51,061 nt of DNA from Limnobaculum eriocheiris (GTDB lineage: Bacteria; Pseudomonadota; Gammaproteobacteria; Enterobacterales; Enterobacteriaceae). The position numbers were made by a program, and so were the translations under genes. Each line of letters starts with the position of its first letter. Within the stretch, counting starts at the first letter, position 1. The stretch spans positions 1 to 51,061 of the forward strand of contig NZ_JAJNAG010000024.1 in the NCBI RefSeq assembly GCF_021010575.1. The letters are read 5' to 3'. Of this stretch, positions 1-9,820 are shown piece after piece. The notes under the pieces were generated by a model. That model did not search any database. It was not told where the DNA came from and saw only the letters and a list, made by a program, of their open reading frames with translations.

Positions 1-185
1 GGTGGAATGACCGTTTCGGATCACATCACTCGTTTCAGAACAGCGGGGACAAACTACATCAATCTTTGCCATCAATCATCCAAAGGGCGAAGAATACCAC
101 AACACTAAATATGCGTCACGACCGAAAAAAGTCATAATTAGCTTTGTAATAATATCATTCATTTTACTGCTATCGGATATAACAT

Positions 186-629
186 ATGAATTCAAAAACT
201 GAATATACATTAGGTGCAGATATTGCACGTTTAGTACGCAACTGGCGGAGCATTATCGATCTCCAGCTTAAACCAATAGGGTTGACTCAAACGCATTGGA
301 TTACGCTTTATTATTTAAATGGCTTACCTCCAAATCAATCGCAAATACAGTTAGCTAAAGCAATTGGAATAGAACAACCATCATTAGTTCGCACGTTAGA
401 TCAATTAGAAGGGATGGGATATGTCAGAAGAGATCCTTGCCCATGCGATCGTCGGGCGAAACAAATTAATCTGACTGAGGATGCTAAACCCATTTTGAGC
501 CAGGTGAGAGATGTTGTTGATGGTGTAAGAGAAAGTATCCTGCGTGGTGTCAAGGACGAAGAGTTAGCAACATTTGTCAATCTAATCAGGAAGTTTGAGC
601 AAAATATTGCTGATTTATCTGGAAAATAA
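186..629 (+). CDS. slyA: Transcriptional regulator SlyA (MarR family)
   Basis: A dimeric winged-helix regulator that in enterics relieves H-NS silencing of envelope and virulence genes. The 147-residue product has the usual SlyA length (about 144). The recognition-helix stretch [16 protein letters not shown] near residues 62-77 and the wing [10 protein letters not shown] near 89-98 are nearly identical to enteric SlyA. The N-terminus starts with a slightly divergent leader ([20 protein letters not shown]). No strong Shine-Dalgarno is visible before the ATG. The gene stands alone, followed by a GC-rich hairpin and then anmK. Only 185 bases are visible upstream, so it cannot be seen whether slyB lies divergently as in E. 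coli. Confidence 0.95.
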   Translation: MNSKTEYTLGADIARLVRNWRSIIDLQLKPIGLTQTHWITLYYLNGLPPNQSQIQLAKAIGIEQPSLVRTLDQLEGMGYVRRDPCPCDRRAKQINLTEDAKPILSQVRDVVDGVRESILRGVKDEELATFVNLIRKFEQNIADLSGK

Positions 630-678
630 TTTCCGGCTATCATAAGGCTAAATACCTTAGCGTCATCTAATGGTTAAG

Positions 679-696
679 CACCCCCGTCAGGGGGTG
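679..696. terminator. GC-rich hairpin between slyA and anmK
   Basis: CACCCCC and GGGGGTG pair around a four-base GTCA loop. It lies 49 bases after the slyA stop, where a terminator would be expected, but no run of T follows on either strand. A Rho-independent terminator is therefore only a weak call. It could instead be a 3' end stabiliser. Confidence 0.4.
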
Positions 697-831
697 TGCA
701 CCTTACCTCCATATCAAGGTATATCCCGCATTTTTCCTCGATTAATCTCTGGTAATTGTTGATTTTTTTGTTCTAATACCCTTTCTGGTCATTTTGATTT
801 ACTCATCACTATTACTGAGAAGGTATCGAAC

Positions 832-1935
832 ATGAAAGCAGGCAATTATATTGGTGTTATGTCAGGCACCAGTCTGGATGGTGTGGATGTGGCATTAGTT
901 AAAATTGATAACGCCAGTGTTATACAAACCGCCAGTTATTCACATCCCATGCCTGCGGATCTTAAAGCCGAAGTTTTGTCGGTATGTCAGGGACAAAAAA
1001 CGACGCTATCTCAAATTGGCCAGTTAGATCTTCGTTTAGGAATGCTGTTTGCTGAGGCTATTCAGGGTTTACTGAACGCCCATCATATTGAAGCAAAAAC
1101 CATCACTGCTATTGGATGTCATGGGCAAACGGTCTGGCATCAGCCGGATGGCGCTTATCCTTTTACCATGCAGCTTGGTGATAACAACCGTATTGCTGCC
1201 AGTACTGGCATTATTACCGTTGGCGATTTTCGCCGTAAAGATATGGCGTTTGGCGGGCAGGGCGCGCCACTGGTACCCGCTTTTCATCAGGCTCTCTTGA
1301 TGGTGGAAGATGAACGGCGAATTATCTTAAATATTGGCGGTATTGCTAATTTGTCATTGTTGATTCCGGGAAGTGATGTTACCGGTTTTGATTCAGGGCC
1401 CGGAAATATGTTGATGGATGCCTGGATTCAGCAGCAGCAAGGGTTACCTTATGATAAAGATGCCCAATGGGCGCATCAGGGACAGCTTCATGAGCCTCTA
1501 TTACAACAGATGATGTCAGATGCCTATTTCGCGTTACCGGCTCCTAAAAGTACCGGGAGAGAGTATTTTAACATCAAGTGGTTACAACGTCACTTAACCA
1601 CCTTCCCCGATATTAAGCCTCAGGATGTGCAAATGACGCTGGCCGAATTAACCGTACAAACCATTATCGATCAGGTAAAAGCTTCTGGTGGTTGTGATCG
1701 GTTACTGGTTTGCGGTGGCGGTGCACGTAATCCATATTTAATGATGCGCATGGCACAGGCACTTCCTGATACCCTGGTTGATACGACGGATAACTACGGT
1801 ATTAGCGGTGATGATATGGAAGCCATTGCTTTTGCATGGTTAGCTGCCCGTACATTATCCGGACTCCCGGGAAATTTACCTGCAGTTACCGGTGCATCCA
1901 GAGCAACCGTATTAGGCGCTATCTACACGCCGTAG
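832..1935 (+). CDS. anmK: Anhydro-N-acetylmuramic acid kinase AnmK
   Basis: Phosphorylates and opens 1,6-anhydro-MurNAc released during peptidoglycan turnover, giving MurNAc-6-phosphate for recycling in the cytoplasm. The product is 367 residues (E. coli about 369). It has the N-terminal ASKHA-fold phosphate motif [16 protein letters not shown] (residues 7-22), [11 protein letters not shown] near residues 95-105, NIGGIANLS near 167-175 and [12 protein letters not shown] near 185-196, all typical of AnmK. A good ribosome site (GAGAAGG) precedes the ATG. It is followed by mliC in the same direction, the enteric arrangement, which puts a cell-wall recycling enzyme beside a lysozyme inhibitor. 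Confidence 0.97.
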   Translation: MKAGNYIGVMSGTSLDGVDVALVKIDNASVIQTASYSHPMPADLKAEVLSVCQGQKTTLSQIGQLDLRLGMLFAEAIQGLLNAHHIEAKTITAIGCHGQTVWHQPDGAYPFTMQLGDNNRIAASTGIITVGDFRRKDMAFGGQGAPLVPAFHQALLMVEDERRIILNIGGIANLSLLIPGSDVTGFDSGPGNMLMDAWIQQQQGLPYDKDAQWAHQGQLHEPLLQQMMSDAYFALPAPKSTGREYFNIKWLQRHLTTFPDIKPQDVQMTLAELTVQTIIDQVKASGGCDRLLVCGGGARNPYLMMRMAQALPDTLVDTTDNYGISGDDMEAIAFAWLAARTLSGLPGNLPAVTGASRATVLGAIYTP

Positions 1936-1998
1936 TCTAAACTTAGAAATGATGATTCATATTGCGTTTTATCTTATTTATTGACTATGGGAGACATG

Positions 1999-2307
1999 AT
2001 GAAAAAGTTTTTGGCAGGTTTATTCGTTATGGGACTGGCTGGTTGTACGGTGACAACTGAGCAGCGCGTTGATGGAACCGCCCTTAATTATCAATGTGAA
2101 GGGCAGTCGTTGTCGGTAATATTGAATAATGAAAAACAGCAGGTTAATGTGATTATTGCCGGAGAACCTCAACTACTTCATCAGGTAGTGTCAGCGTCAG
2201 GTGCAAAATACAGTAATAGCAAGTATTCATTCTGGTCTAAAGGTGATACGGCAATGGTAATGAAAGGTGACGATATCATTATCAACGACTGTAAACTGGT
2301 TCAGTAA
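1999..2307 (+). CDS. mliC: MliC-type C-type lysozyme inhibitor lipoprotein
   Basis: An outer-membrane lipoprotein that blocks vertebrate c-type lysozyme in the periplasm. The start is set at the ATG at 1999 because GGGAG lies six bases before it. The reading frame is open from a TTG at 1981, but that would give an awkward signal peptide. The 102-residue product begins MKKFLAGLF with a lipobox LAGC, followed by a small beta-barrel domain. Two cysteines (in YQCEG and NDCKL) can form the family disulfide. The COG3895/MliC signature YxCxxGxxxxV is recognisable as [10 protein letters not shown]. It lies between anmK and pdxH as in E. coli. Confidence 0.85.
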   Translation: MKKFLAGLFVMGLAGCTVTTEQRVDGTALNYQCEGQSLSVILNNEKQQVNVIIAGEPQLLHQVVSASGAKYSNSKYSFWSKGDTAMVMKGDDIIINDCKLVQ

Positions 2308-2405
2308 TCGATTCTTTTTGCCGGTTTTCTTTTCCACAGGGTTTGAAATCCGGCATCAGTGAGTGCAAGATAAGGCAAAATAAGATACCAATAGGTTTTC
2401 TGATT

Positions 2406-3059
2406 ATGCCAACTCAATTAGGCAATGATATTGCTGATTTACGGCGTGAATACACTCAGGGTGGTTTGCGCCGCAAAGATTTACCTGAAGATCCGCTGGT
2501 TTTGTTTGAACTATGGTTAAAACAGACCTGTGAAGCTCAAATCCCCGATCCTACCGCGATGTGTGTTGCTACCGTCGATGCCCAGGGGCGTCCTTCTCAA
2601 CGCATTGTGTTACTAAAACACTATGATGAAAAAGGTTTTGTCTTTTATACCAATTTAGGCAGTCGCAAAGCACAACAAATTGCGCAAAATAATCAGGTTA
2701 ATCTGTTGTTTCCTTGGCATTTTTTTGACCGACAGGTCATGGTGTCCGGTAAGGCAGAGCGGCTTTCACCTATGGAAGTGCTAAAGTACTTCCACTCCCG
2801 CCCTAAAGACAGTCAAATTGCTGCCTGGGTATCCCAGCAATCATCCCGAATTTCGACCCGTGGTGTGTTGGAAAGTAAATTTCTGGAGTTAAAACAGAAA
2901 TTTCTTCAGGGGGAAGTTCCATTACCCAGTTTTTGGGGGGGATTCCGCGTCAGTATTGAAGAAATGGAGTTCTGGCAAGGTGGTGTAAACCGATTGCATG
3001 ATAGATTTATTTATCAGCGCACAGAAAATCACTGGAATATTGATCGACTGGCCCCTTAA
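2406..3059 (+). CDS. pdxH: Pyridoxamine 5'-phosphate oxidase PdxH
   Basis: FMN enzyme that oxidises pyridoxine- and pyridoxamine-5'-phosphate to pyridoxal 5'-phosphate, the last step of vitamin B6 synthesis. The start at 2406 gives 217 residues (E. coli 218) and an N-terminus [23 protein letters not shown] that aligns with the family. The frame is open further upstream to a TTG at 2343, but the extra 21 residues match nothing in the family. Motifs include [24 protein letters not shown] (FMN binding) and the C-terminal FWQGG...RLHDRF...W.IDRLAP. pdxY, a salvage kinase for the same vitamin, lies two genes downstream. Confidence 0.96.
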   Translation: MPTQLGNDIADLRREYTQGGLRRKDLPEDPLVLFELWLKQTCEAQIPDPTAMCVATVDAQGRPSQRIVLLKHYDEKGFVFYTNLGSRKAQQIAQNNQVNLLFPWHFFDRQVMVSGKAERLSPMEVLKYFHSRPKDSQIAAWVSQQSSRISTRGVLESKFLELKQKFLQGEVPLPSFWGGFRVSIEEMEFWQGGVNRLHDRFIYQRTENHWNIDRLAP

Positions 3060-3164
3060 ATACTGGTCATTGGGCTAATCGGCGTTTATGCTACCCAGTT
3101 CATTAAAACTAATTAATTCAGCGGTAATAAATATCGCAGCTTATAACAACGGAGTTATGTATCG

Positions 3165-4436
3165 ATGGCGAACAACCTGATTAAACAATTGCAGGAGCGG
3201 GGGCTGGTAGCCCAGGTGACGGATGAAGAGGCACTGGCAGAACGACTGGCTCAAGGGCCTATCGCACTGTATTGTGGCTTCGATCCTACCGCTGACAGCT
3301 TGCATTTGGGCCATTTGGTTCCGTTATTGTGTTTAAAACGTTTTCAGTTGGCCGGGCATCAGCCAATTGCGTTAGTCGGTGGTGCAACCGGTCTGATTGG
3401 TGATCCTAGCTTTAAGGCCGCTGAACGTAAATTGAATACTGAGGATACGGTGGCGGATTGGGTTGATAAAATTCGCCAGCAGGTTTCACCGTTCCTGGAT
3501 TTTGATTGTGGTAGCAACAGTGCCAAGATGGCCAACAACTATGATTGGTTTGGCGGCATGAAAGTGCTGACTTTTCTGCGTGATATTGGTAAGCACTTTT
3601 CCGTTAACGCCATGATCAATAAAGAAGCGGTAAAACAGCGTCTGAACCGTGATGACAGCGGTATCTCTTTCACTGAGTTCTCTTATAACTTGCTACAGGC
3701 TTATGATTTTGCCTGTCTGAATAAAGAGCATGGCGTTGAGCTGCAAATTGGTGGTTCCGATCAGTGGGGTAACATTACATCGGGTATCGACTTAACCCGT
3801 CGCCTGCATCAGAAACAAACCTATGGTTTTACCGTACCGCTAATCACCAAGTCTGATGGTACCAAGTTTGGTAAAACGGAAGGTGGCGCAATTTGGCTCG
3901 ATCCGAAGAAAACCAGCCCTTATAAGTTCTATCAGTTCTGGATCAATACGGCGGATGCGGATGTTTATCGCTTCCTGAGGTTCTTCACCTTTATGAGTAT
4001 TGAAGAGATTGATGCTCTGGAAGCAGAAGATAAAAACAGCGGCGTTGCCCCTCGCGCGCAATATGTTCTGGCAGAGAAAGTGACTCATTTAGTGCATGGG
4101 GATAAAGGGTTAAATGCAGCGAAGCGCATCACCCAAAGCCTGTTCTCTGGTGAGCTGGCAGATATTACCGAAGAAGATTTTGCTCAACTGGCTCAGGACG
4201 GTATGCCAGCGGTTGAACTGGAAAATGGCGCTGATTTACAGCAAGCATTGGTAAGTGCGGAACTGGTGCCATCTCGCGGTCAGGCCAGAACCATGATTAG
4301 TTCAAATGCAGTAACGATCAACGGTGAAAAACAGTCCAGCCCGGAATACGTTTTTACTGATGGCGATCGCCTGTTTAATCGCTATACGTTATTGCGTCGC
4401 GGTAAAAAGCATTATTGCTTGCTGATTTGGAAATAA
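3165..4436 (+). CDS. tyrS: Tyrosyl-tRNA synthetase TyrS
   Basis: Class I aminoacyl-tRNA synthetase charging tRNA-Tyr. The product has 423 residues (E. coli 424). It shows the HIGH-type motif as HLGH (residues about 48-51), the KMSKS-type loop as KFGKT (near 235-239), the tyrosine pocket region GGSDQWGNI and a C-terminal S4 RNA-binding domain ([19 protein letters not shown]). GGAG upstream supports the start. A strong terminator follows, so pdxY probably has some independent expression. Position pdxH-tyrS-pdxY is the standard enteric order. Confidence 0.98.
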   Translation: MANNLIKQLQERGLVAQVTDEEALAERLAQGPIALYCGFDPTADSLHLGHLVPLLCLKRFQLAGHQPIALVGGATGLIGDPSFKAAERKLNTEDTVADWVDKIRQQVSPFLDFDCGSNSAKMANNYDWFGGMKVLTFLRDIGKHFSVNAMINKEAVKQRLNRDDSGISFTEFSYNLLQAYDFACLNKEHGVELQIGGSDQWGNITSGIDLTRRLHQKQTYGFTVPLITKSDGTKFGKTEGGAIWLDPKKTSPYKFYQFWINTADADVYRFLRFFTFMSIEEIDALEAEDKNSGVAPRAQYVLAEKVTHLVHGDKGLNAAKRITQSLFSGELADITEEDFAQLAQDGMPAVELENGADLQQALVSAELVPSRGQARTMISSNAVTINGEKQSSPEYVFTDGDRLFNRYTLLRRGKKHYCLLIWK

Positions 4437-4460
4437 GCTGGAAATAATTTGTTCCATAAA

Positions 4461-4487
4461 TTCGGCCGCTAAGCGGCCGAATTTTTT
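4461..4487 (+). terminator. Rho-independent terminator of tyrS
   Basis: A perfect nine-base stem (TTCGGCCGC / GCGGCCGAA) with a three-base TAA loop is followed by six T residues. It lies 24 bases after the tyrS stop. Confidence 0.92.
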
Positions 4488-4564
4488 ACCTTGAGCGTAG
4501 CATTCACGCGCAAATATCTGACACAATATTACCAATACCTTTCTTGTAGTAAGGACATGCCATC

Positions 4565-5425
4565 ATGAAAAACATCTTATCCATTCAATCTCATGTGGTA
4601 TATGGCCACGCAGGGAATAGCGCGGCTGAATTTCCTATGCGCAGAATGGGTGTGAATGTATGGCCGCTAAATACGGTACAGTTCTCCAATCATACTCAGT
4701 ACCGTCAATGGGAAGGGTGCGTCATGCCCGCCAGCCACTTAACGGATATTGTTCGCGGTATTAGTGAAATTAACCAACTGGTACGTTGTGATGTGGTTCT
4801 GAGCGGTTACATTGGCTCACCAGAGCAGGGAAAGAGCATTTTAGATGCGGTGGCATCCGTTAAAGCGGCCAACCCTAAAGCGCGATATTTTTGCGATCCT
4901 GTTATGGGGCATCCGGAAAAAGGCTGCATTGTTGCGCCTGGCGTTTCAGAGTTTTTCTGTCAGGAAGCCTTACCGGTTAGCGATATGATGGCGCCAAACC
5001 TGCTGGAATTGGAAATATTAAGCGGTAAGACCATAACTTCAGTTGATGAAGTGGTCAGCGCGGCGCGTGGATTGTGTAAACAGGGTCCTGAGCTGATTTT
5101 GGTTAAACACTTAAGTCGTGCTGGTTATCGGGCAGACGTCTTTGAAATGGCGCTGGTAACACCCGATGACGCATGGCATATCAGTCGTCCGCTGGTCGAT
5201 TTTGGGCCTCGCCAGCCGGTTGGCGTTGGTGATATCACCAGTGGCCTGTTGCTGGTCAATTTACTTCTGGAAAAATCGCTGCCGGACGCATTGGAACATG
5301 TCACCGCGGCCGTTTATGAAGTGATGCTGGAAACTCAACGCAGAGGAGAGTATGAACTGCAGTTGGTGGCCGCACAGGATAAAATGGTTAATCCAGAGCA
5401 TCATTTTAAAGCGATTAAACTTTAA
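4565..5425 (+). CDS. pdxY: Pyridoxal kinase PdxY
   Basis: ATP-dependent salvage kinase that phosphorylates pyridoxal. The 286-residue product (E. coli 287) opens with the typical [30 protein letters not shown]. It contains [11 protein letters not shown] (near 116-126), [12 protein letters not shown] (near 139-150) and the anion-hole/catalytic glycine-aspartate motif [10 protein letters not shown] near 221-230. The ribosome site is AAGGA. It is the last gene of the forward block and is separated from convergent gst by a bidirectional terminator. Confidence 0.97.
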   Translation: MKNILSIQSHVVYGHAGNSAAEFPMRRMGVNVWPLNTVQFSNHTQYRQWEGCVMPASHLTDIVRGISEINQLVRCDVVLSGYIGSPEQGKSILDAVASVKAANPKARYFCDPVMGHPEKGCIVAPGVSEFFCQEALPVSDMMAPNLLELEILSGKTITSVDEVVSAARGLCKQGPELILVKHLSRAGYRADVFEMALVTPDDAWHISRPLVDFGPRQPVGVGDITSGLLLVNLLLEKSLPDALEHVTAAVYEVMLETQRRGEYELQLVAAQDKMVNPEHHFKAIKL

Positions 5426-5461
5426 TATTACATCGATATGTATCGTAATGTTTACAAGTAA

Positions 5462-5487
5462 AAAAACGGGCCTTTTGGCCCGTTTTT
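5462..5487. terminator. Bidirectional terminator between pdxY and gst
   Basis: An inverted repeat ACGGGCC / GGCCCGT with a four-base TTTT loop, flanked by A5 on the left and T5 on the right. It has a U-tract on both strands and sits between the convergent 3' ends of pdxY and gst. Confidence 0.93.
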
Positions 5488-5510
5488 CTATCTTAATCTG
5501 AAAAATAGTA

Positions 5511-6116
5511 TCAATGTAACCCTTCAGCTTTAAGGGCAGCCGCTGTTGCTGGTCTGGCGGCAATTCGCGCCATATAGGCAGTCAGCGATTTTAATGCGCT
5601 CAGATCCAGTTTTACCGCAGCAGCCCAACGGGTCACGGTAAACAGATAGGCATCAGCTACGCTAAATGAAGAACCTAAAACATAGTCTTGCTTTTCCAGC
5701 ACGCTATTAACATAGGTAAACTGCTTAAGTAATTTATCTTTAGCAATTGTTTTATATTCATCAGGGGTTTGTGGATTGAACAGCGGGCTAAAGCCTTTAT
5801 GCAATTCAGTTGAAACAAAATTCAGCCATTCAATCGCATGATAGTATTCCAGTGTTCCGGCGCCTGGCATCAGATGCTTACTTGGAACTTTATGAGCCAG
5901 ATACTGAACAATCGCTACGCCTTCGGTCAGAATACTACCGTCATTCAGTTCCAGTGTAGGTACTTGTCCTTTTGGATTAACTGCCAGAAAATCTGCACCA
6001 TGCTCAGTTTTCTTAGTGGCTAAATCCACTTTTTCTACTGAGTAGTTAAGACCGCTTTCATTCAGAATGATATGAGGGGATAACGAGCAGGCACCTGGCT
6101 TATAATATAATTTCAT
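5511..6116 (-). CDS. gstA: Glutathione S-transferase (beta class, GstA)
   Basis: Conjugates or reduces electrophiles with glutathione. The start at 6116 (MKLYYKPGACSLSPHI) gives 201 residues, exactly the E. coli GstA length, and has GGAGAG upstream. The longer open frame to 6164 adds 16 unrelated residues. It has the N-terminal thioredoxin-like domain with the beta-class catalytic cysteine in PGACSLSPH (Cys10), the cis-Pro glutathione motif GQVPTLEL, the E/S motif LTEGVAIVQYL, and the C-terminal helical domain with SVADAYLF. It lies between pdxY and the POT-family gene, as in E. coli where dtpA follows. Confidence 0.95.
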   Translation of the reverse strand: MKLYYKPGACSLSPHIILNESGLNYSVEKVDLATKKTEHGADFLAVNPKGQVPTLELNDGSILTEGVAIVQYLAHKVPSKHLMPGAGTLEYYHAIEWLNFVSTELHKGFSPLFNPQTPDEYKTIAKDKLLKQFTYVNSVLEKQDYVLGSSFSVADAYLFTVTRWAAAVKLDLSALKSLTAYMARIAARPATAAALKAEGLH

Positions 6117-6280
6117 TAAAACTCTCCGTGCAGTTAAAGGTATGAGATTAACGGTATGAAACATTAAGGTGTCGTATTGTATCTTGCCTGAAAGATGTTT
6201 GATATATGTTGTTAAATGGTAACTAAATATCAGCAGAAAAACCGATAATGTGTGGTTCTGGCGGGAAGATTATCAATAAA

Positions 6281-7714
6281 TCAGGGCTGATTGCTTTGCA
6301 TCACTCGGTGTATGAGTGGTGCTGAGATGACCATCAAAACTGCAATAACGGCAGTAACAATGCCAATCTTCATAAACCATTCGCTGTATAAAGCCAGAGA
6401 AATGTAAGGCGAGTTAGCGTATAACGGGGCAATGGTTTGAGTTGCCACTTTTCCTGCCGTCAATGCCGCGGCGGCAAAGGTAAAAAAACACATAGAAGTT
6501 GTAAAATTTTTCAATTCCGCAGGCACCATACGATTAACGATAATAAGGCCCAATGCGGAGATAGACGGATGACCAATGCTGTGTAAGGCATAACTCAAAA
6601 TTAACCAGTGAGCAGAAATAAAACCGGAACTGTCAGAAAAAGTGGCTCCCCAGGGTAAAACCAGAAATGAACTGGAACAAAGCACCATACCAATCGCTAA
6701 CTTATGGGGAATAGGGAGATAATTACCTAATCGATTGTATAAGGCGGCGAGCATGGGGGCGGTAATGACGATCCAGATAGGGTTTAGCGCCTGAAACTGT
6801 TCAGGAAGAAATGAAATACCCATTACCTGATGGGAGACATGATGAATAGCAAAAAAGTTAAGTGAGGTAGGGATCTGGAGATAGAGTGTAAAAAAGACAA
6901 ACACCATCAATAACAGAATAAAAACAATCATCATTTTCCGACGCATCGCGGATTTAAGATTAATAAGTTTTTGCCAATAAAACAGAATATTAGCAATAAA
7001 CAGTACGACTAAAATCCAGGGTGCAGCAGTTTGATGGTGTAGCAAAAATGAGCTAAAAACAATGGCAGCGGTAATGATCGCTGATACCAGCAAACCCACC
7101 TTCAGGGAAACGGGCTGTTGGTCGGTCAGAGTCCCATACTGATTCAGGTAGTGTTTACCAAAAATTAAATGAATAATGACCAGAAACATGCCAAATACGC
7201 CCAGAGAGAATGCAATATTCCAGTCATAATGATGAGCAACCCAGGGGGTTAGAATGATGGCGGTAATTGAACCGAGACAGGCCAACGTATGATACAACGT
7301 AAAGCGGGTACGATTATAAATATCCGATAACAGGGCAACAGGATTAGTTTTAAACAGCCCATTACCTACTGAAATGGTTGCCAGACCAAAATAAATTAAC
7401 CCATTTTTGTGCGTAGAAAGCACCAACAGAACATAACCGGCCATCATCAATAATGAACCTAAAAGCAGTGTGCGTTTAATGCCGAGGATCTGTTCGCCTA
7501 ACCAGCGACCAACGGAAATAAAACCAAAAGCCAGAGCAACATAGGTAGAAAATAGCCTGAAGGCATCTGCCAGCGTCAGTTCAAGCTGCCAGACAAAATA
7601 GAGAGGAAGAATACATTGTAAGCCGTAATAACTAAAACGTTGCCATAACTCTAATATTGATACCAGATAGAAAGAGCGAGACTGGTTAAAAAGGTTCTGA
7701 TTTGCTATAGGCAC
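6281..7714 (-). CDS. Atypical POT/PTR2-family transporter (DtpA-like, degenerate motifs)
   Basis: A predicted inner-membrane MFS protein of the proton-oligopeptide transporter family with about 14 hydrophobic segments. GTG at 7714 is chosen because AGAGG lies five bases before it; a GTG at 7720 is the alternative. Homology to DtpA is clear: ELWQRFSYYG (22-31), VGNGLFKTNP, TSLNFFAI, FQALNPIWI. Key positions are changed. The ExxER proton motif reads ExxQR (Gln25), the TM4 signature YYMSVNIGS reads YHTLACLGS (His142, Cys146), and the TM10 substrate-binding glutamate is His382 in SIGHPSIS. The TM3-TM4 loop is also shortened. It occupies the dtpA locus but on the opposite strand to E. coli. Canonical H+-coupled peptide uptake is doubtful. 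Confidence 0.8.
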   Translation of the reverse strand: MPIANQNLFNQSRSFYLVSILELWQRFSYYGLQCILPLYFVWQLELTLADAFRLFSTYVALAFGFISVGRWLGEQILGIKRTLLLGSLLMMAGYVLLVLSTHKNGLIYFGLATISVGNGLFKTNPVALLSDIYNRTRFTLYHTLACLGSITAIILTPWVAHHYDWNIAFSLGVFGMFLVIIHLIFGKHYLNQYGTLTDQQPVSLKVGLLVSAIITAAIVFSSFLLHHQTAAPWILVVLFIANILFYWQKLINLKSAMRRKMMIVFILLLMVFVFFTLYLQIPTSLNFFAIHHVSHQVMGISFLPEQFQALNPIWIVITAPMLAALYNRLGNYLPIPHKLAIGMVLCSSSFLVLPWGATFSDSSGFISAHWLILSYALHSIGHPSISALGLIIVNRMVPAELKNFTTSMCFFTFAAAALTAGKVATQTIAPLYANSPYISLALYSEWFMKIGIVTAVIAVLMVISAPLIHRVMQSNQP

Positions 7715-7836
7715 GATCACCTCTGGCTTTAAAGTCGTCTAACGAGCGGCGATATTGATTAATTATGGCATTAAGTTTAGTTAAAGTAGTTGAAAACCCA
7801 AGATGTAACTACCTGATTATCATTATTTGTAATCTG

Positions 7837-8469
7837 TTATTCTGTCTTTTCTTTAAACTCGCACAGATCTTCAATTAAGCAGGAACCACAGCGCGGCTTA
7901 CGGGCAATACAAGTATAGCGACCATGCAAAATTAACCAGTGATGACAATCTACTTTGAATTCGGCAGGAACGACTTTAAGTAACTTTTCCTCTACCAGCT
8001 CAACGGTCTTGCCGGGAGCAAAACGGGTACGATTACATACGCGGAAAATATGGGTATCAACGGCAATCGTTGGCCAACCAAAGGCAGTATTTAATACCAC
8101 ATTGGCGGTTTTACGGCCCACACCGGGCAATGCTTCAAGCGCTGCACGATCTTCCGGCACCTGACTGTTATGTTTTTCAATTAAGATACGACAGGTCTTA
8201 ATCACATTCTCAGCTTTACTGTTAAACAGCCCGATAGTCTTAATATACTCTTTAACGCCATCAACCCCTAATGCCAGAATGGCTTCAGGAGTATTTGCGA
8301 TTGGATAGAGTTTGGCCGTTGCTTTATTGACGCTAACATCCGTTGCCTGCGCTGAAAGTAGCACTGAGATTAATAGCTCAAATGGACTGGAGAACGCCAG
8401 TTCTGTGGTCGGCGTTGGATTGTTATCACGCAGCCGGGTTAAGATTTCTATGCGTTTTGCCTGATTCAA
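7837..8469 (-). CDS. nth: Endonuclease III (Nth)
   Basis: Bifunctional DNA glycosylase/AP lyase removing oxidised pyrimidines. I place the start at TTG 8469, with AAGGA eight bases upstream. This gives 210 residues beginning MNQAKRIEIL, aligned with E. coli Nth from residue 1. A GTG at 8505 would add 12 unmatched residues and overlap rsxE. Using this start, the HhH motif LPGVGRKTANVV carries catalytic Lys120 and VDTHIF carries Asp138. The C-terminal [4Fe-4S] ligands are in CIARKPRCGSCLIEDLC (C-X6-C-X2-C-X5-C). It is the last gene of the rsx cluster, 19 bases after rsxE, and probably co-transcribed. Confidence 0.96.
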   Translation of the reverse strand: MNQAKRIEILTRLRDNNPTPTTELAFSSPFELLISVLLSAQATDVSVNKATAKLYPIANTPEAILALGVDGVKEYIKTIGLFNSKAENVIKTCRILIEKHNSQVPEDRAALEALPGVGRKTANVVLNTAFGWPTIAVDTHIFRVCNRTRFAPGKTVELVEEKLLKVVPAEFKVDCHHWLILHGRYTCIARKPRCGSCLIEDLCEFKEKTE

Positions 8470-8488
8470 ACCGGGTATCCTTACTAGA

Positions 8489-9184
8489 TTATTTAATGTT
8501 TTCACCTGACAGAGTAGCGATTTTTACCTCTGTGGATTTTTGCTTATAGGCTTTAACTTTCTCATCAATAACATATTTCAACGCCAGCAGGAAACCAAGA
8601 CCCAAAAAAGCGCCCGGGGGTAACATTGCCAGCAGGAAAGTATTATCCAGATGCAGGACCTCAATACGCAGCACCTTAGCCCAGGAACCCAGCAAAGAAT
8701 CGGCTCCGTCAAACAGGGTACCATTTCCCAAAATTTCGCGCATACCACCCAAAATAAATAGCACGATGGTTGCACCAAAGCCCATAGTAAAACCATCCAA
8801 TGCGGATAGTGGCACCGGATTTTGTGCGGCATAGGCTTCTGCGCGGCCAATAACAATGCAGTTGGTGGTGATCAATGGAATAAAAATGCCTAATGATTGG
8901 TATAAGCCATAGGCGTAGGCATTAATTAATAATTGAACTACGGTAACCACACAGGCAATGATCATGACATAAATAGGAATACGGATCTCTTGTGGGACCC
9001 AGCGACGCAAAGCGGATACTGCTACGTTAGTACAAATCAGAACCAGCGTGGTTGCAAGGCCAAGACCAAGGGCATTGGTTGCGGTAGAGGAGACCGCCAA
9101 CAGCGGGCAAAGGCCTAATAATTGAACCAACGCAGAGTTGTTTTTCCACAAACCCTGATTAAGCAGCGTTTTTATTTCGCTCAT
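8489..9184 (-). CDS. rsxE: Electron transport complex subunit RsxE
   Basis: Integral membrane subunit of the Rsx (Rnf-type) complex, which moves electrons across the inner membrane and keeps SoxR reduced in E. coli. The product has 231 residues with six hydrophobic helices and the RnfE features [18 protein letters not shown] near the N-terminus and [18 protein letters not shown] mid-protein. The latter carries the conserved cysteine that, with RsxA, holds the intramembrane iron-sulfur cluster. The start ATG abuts the rsxG stop, indicating translational coupling. Confidence 0.97.
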   Translation of the reverse strand: MSEIKTLLNQGLWKNNSALVQLLGLCPLLAVSSTATNALGLGLATTLVLICTNVAVSALRRWVPQEIRIPIYVMIIACVVTVVQLLINAYAYGLYQSLGIFIPLITTNCIVIGRAEAYAAQNPVPLSALDGFTMGFGATIVLFILGGMREILGNGTLFDGADSLLGSWAKVLRIEVLHLDNTFLLAMLPPGAFLGLGFLLALKYVIDEKVKAYKQKSTEVKIATLSGENIK

Positions 9185-9811
9185 TTACTCTGCCTCACAG
9201 TGGGGTAATGATTCAAATTGCTGGTGATGTTGCTGTATAAAGAGCGTCGTCTGTTTTACCGCTTTTACCACTGCTCTGGGCGTAATGGTAGCGCCGGTAA
9301 ATTGATCAAACATACCGCCATCTTTACGTACCAACCATTGCTTGTCCTGCTCACCATTTACCTGTTTTCCGGCAAAGCGGGTTATCCAGTCGGAGATACG
9401 CAGCTCTATTTTATCGCCCAATCCAGGCGTTTCATGGTGCTCAAGCGTTCGAACACCTAATACATTGCCGTTAAAATCAGCGGCAACCATCAATTGAATG
9501 GCGCCAGAGTAACCATCTGGCGCCGTTGTTTCTATTACAGCCGCTACAGGTATATAACCCTTACGGGCGATAAACAAGCGATGAGGGTTGTCAGAACCTA
9601 AAGATTTATCCGTGACAACGTAACATTCATTTTGTAAGGTATTATCATAAACAGTCGGTGAAATTACTTGATCAAACAGCGCTTTTTGCTGTTGAATCGC
9701 CTGTTTTGCGATGGTGGATTTCGTCAGCAGATAAACACCTGAAGTAATACCTGTTGCTAATGCAGCATACAGCGCTAATGTCAGACCGTGTCGTCTCATG
9801 GTACTCAGCAT
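9185..9811 (-). CDS. rsxG: Electron transport complex subunit RsxG (covalent FMN)
   Basis: Periplasm-facing flavoprotein subunit of Rsx. It has 208 residues: one N-terminal membrane helix (about 9-28), then an FMN-binding domain. The flavinylation motif is [10 protein letters not shown], with the second Thr being the site of covalent FMN attachment in the RnfG family. [14 protein letters not shown] and [11 protein letters not shown] are family blocks. It lies between rsxD and rsxE with almost no intergenic space, as in all Rsx/Rnf operons. Confidence 0.97.
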   Translation of the reverse strand: MLSTMRRHGLTLALYAALATGITSGVYLLTKSTIAKQAIQQQKALFDQVISPTVYDNTLQNECYVVTDKSLGSDNPHRLFIARKGYIPVAAVIETTAPDGYSGAIQLMVAADFNGNVLGVRTLEHHETPGLGDKIELRISDWITRFAGKQVNGEQDKQWLVRKDGGMFDQFTGATITPRAVVKAVKQTTLFIQQHHQQFESLPHCEAE

Positions 9812-9820
9812 TGGGGCTCC

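Noticed and set aside
1-138. Short open frames and GGTGGAATGACCGTTTCGG-like sequence at the left edge, thought of as a possible IS21-type terminal region or gene end
   Set aside because: Too short to identify, no inverted repeat or domain visible; would need sequence to the left of the window.
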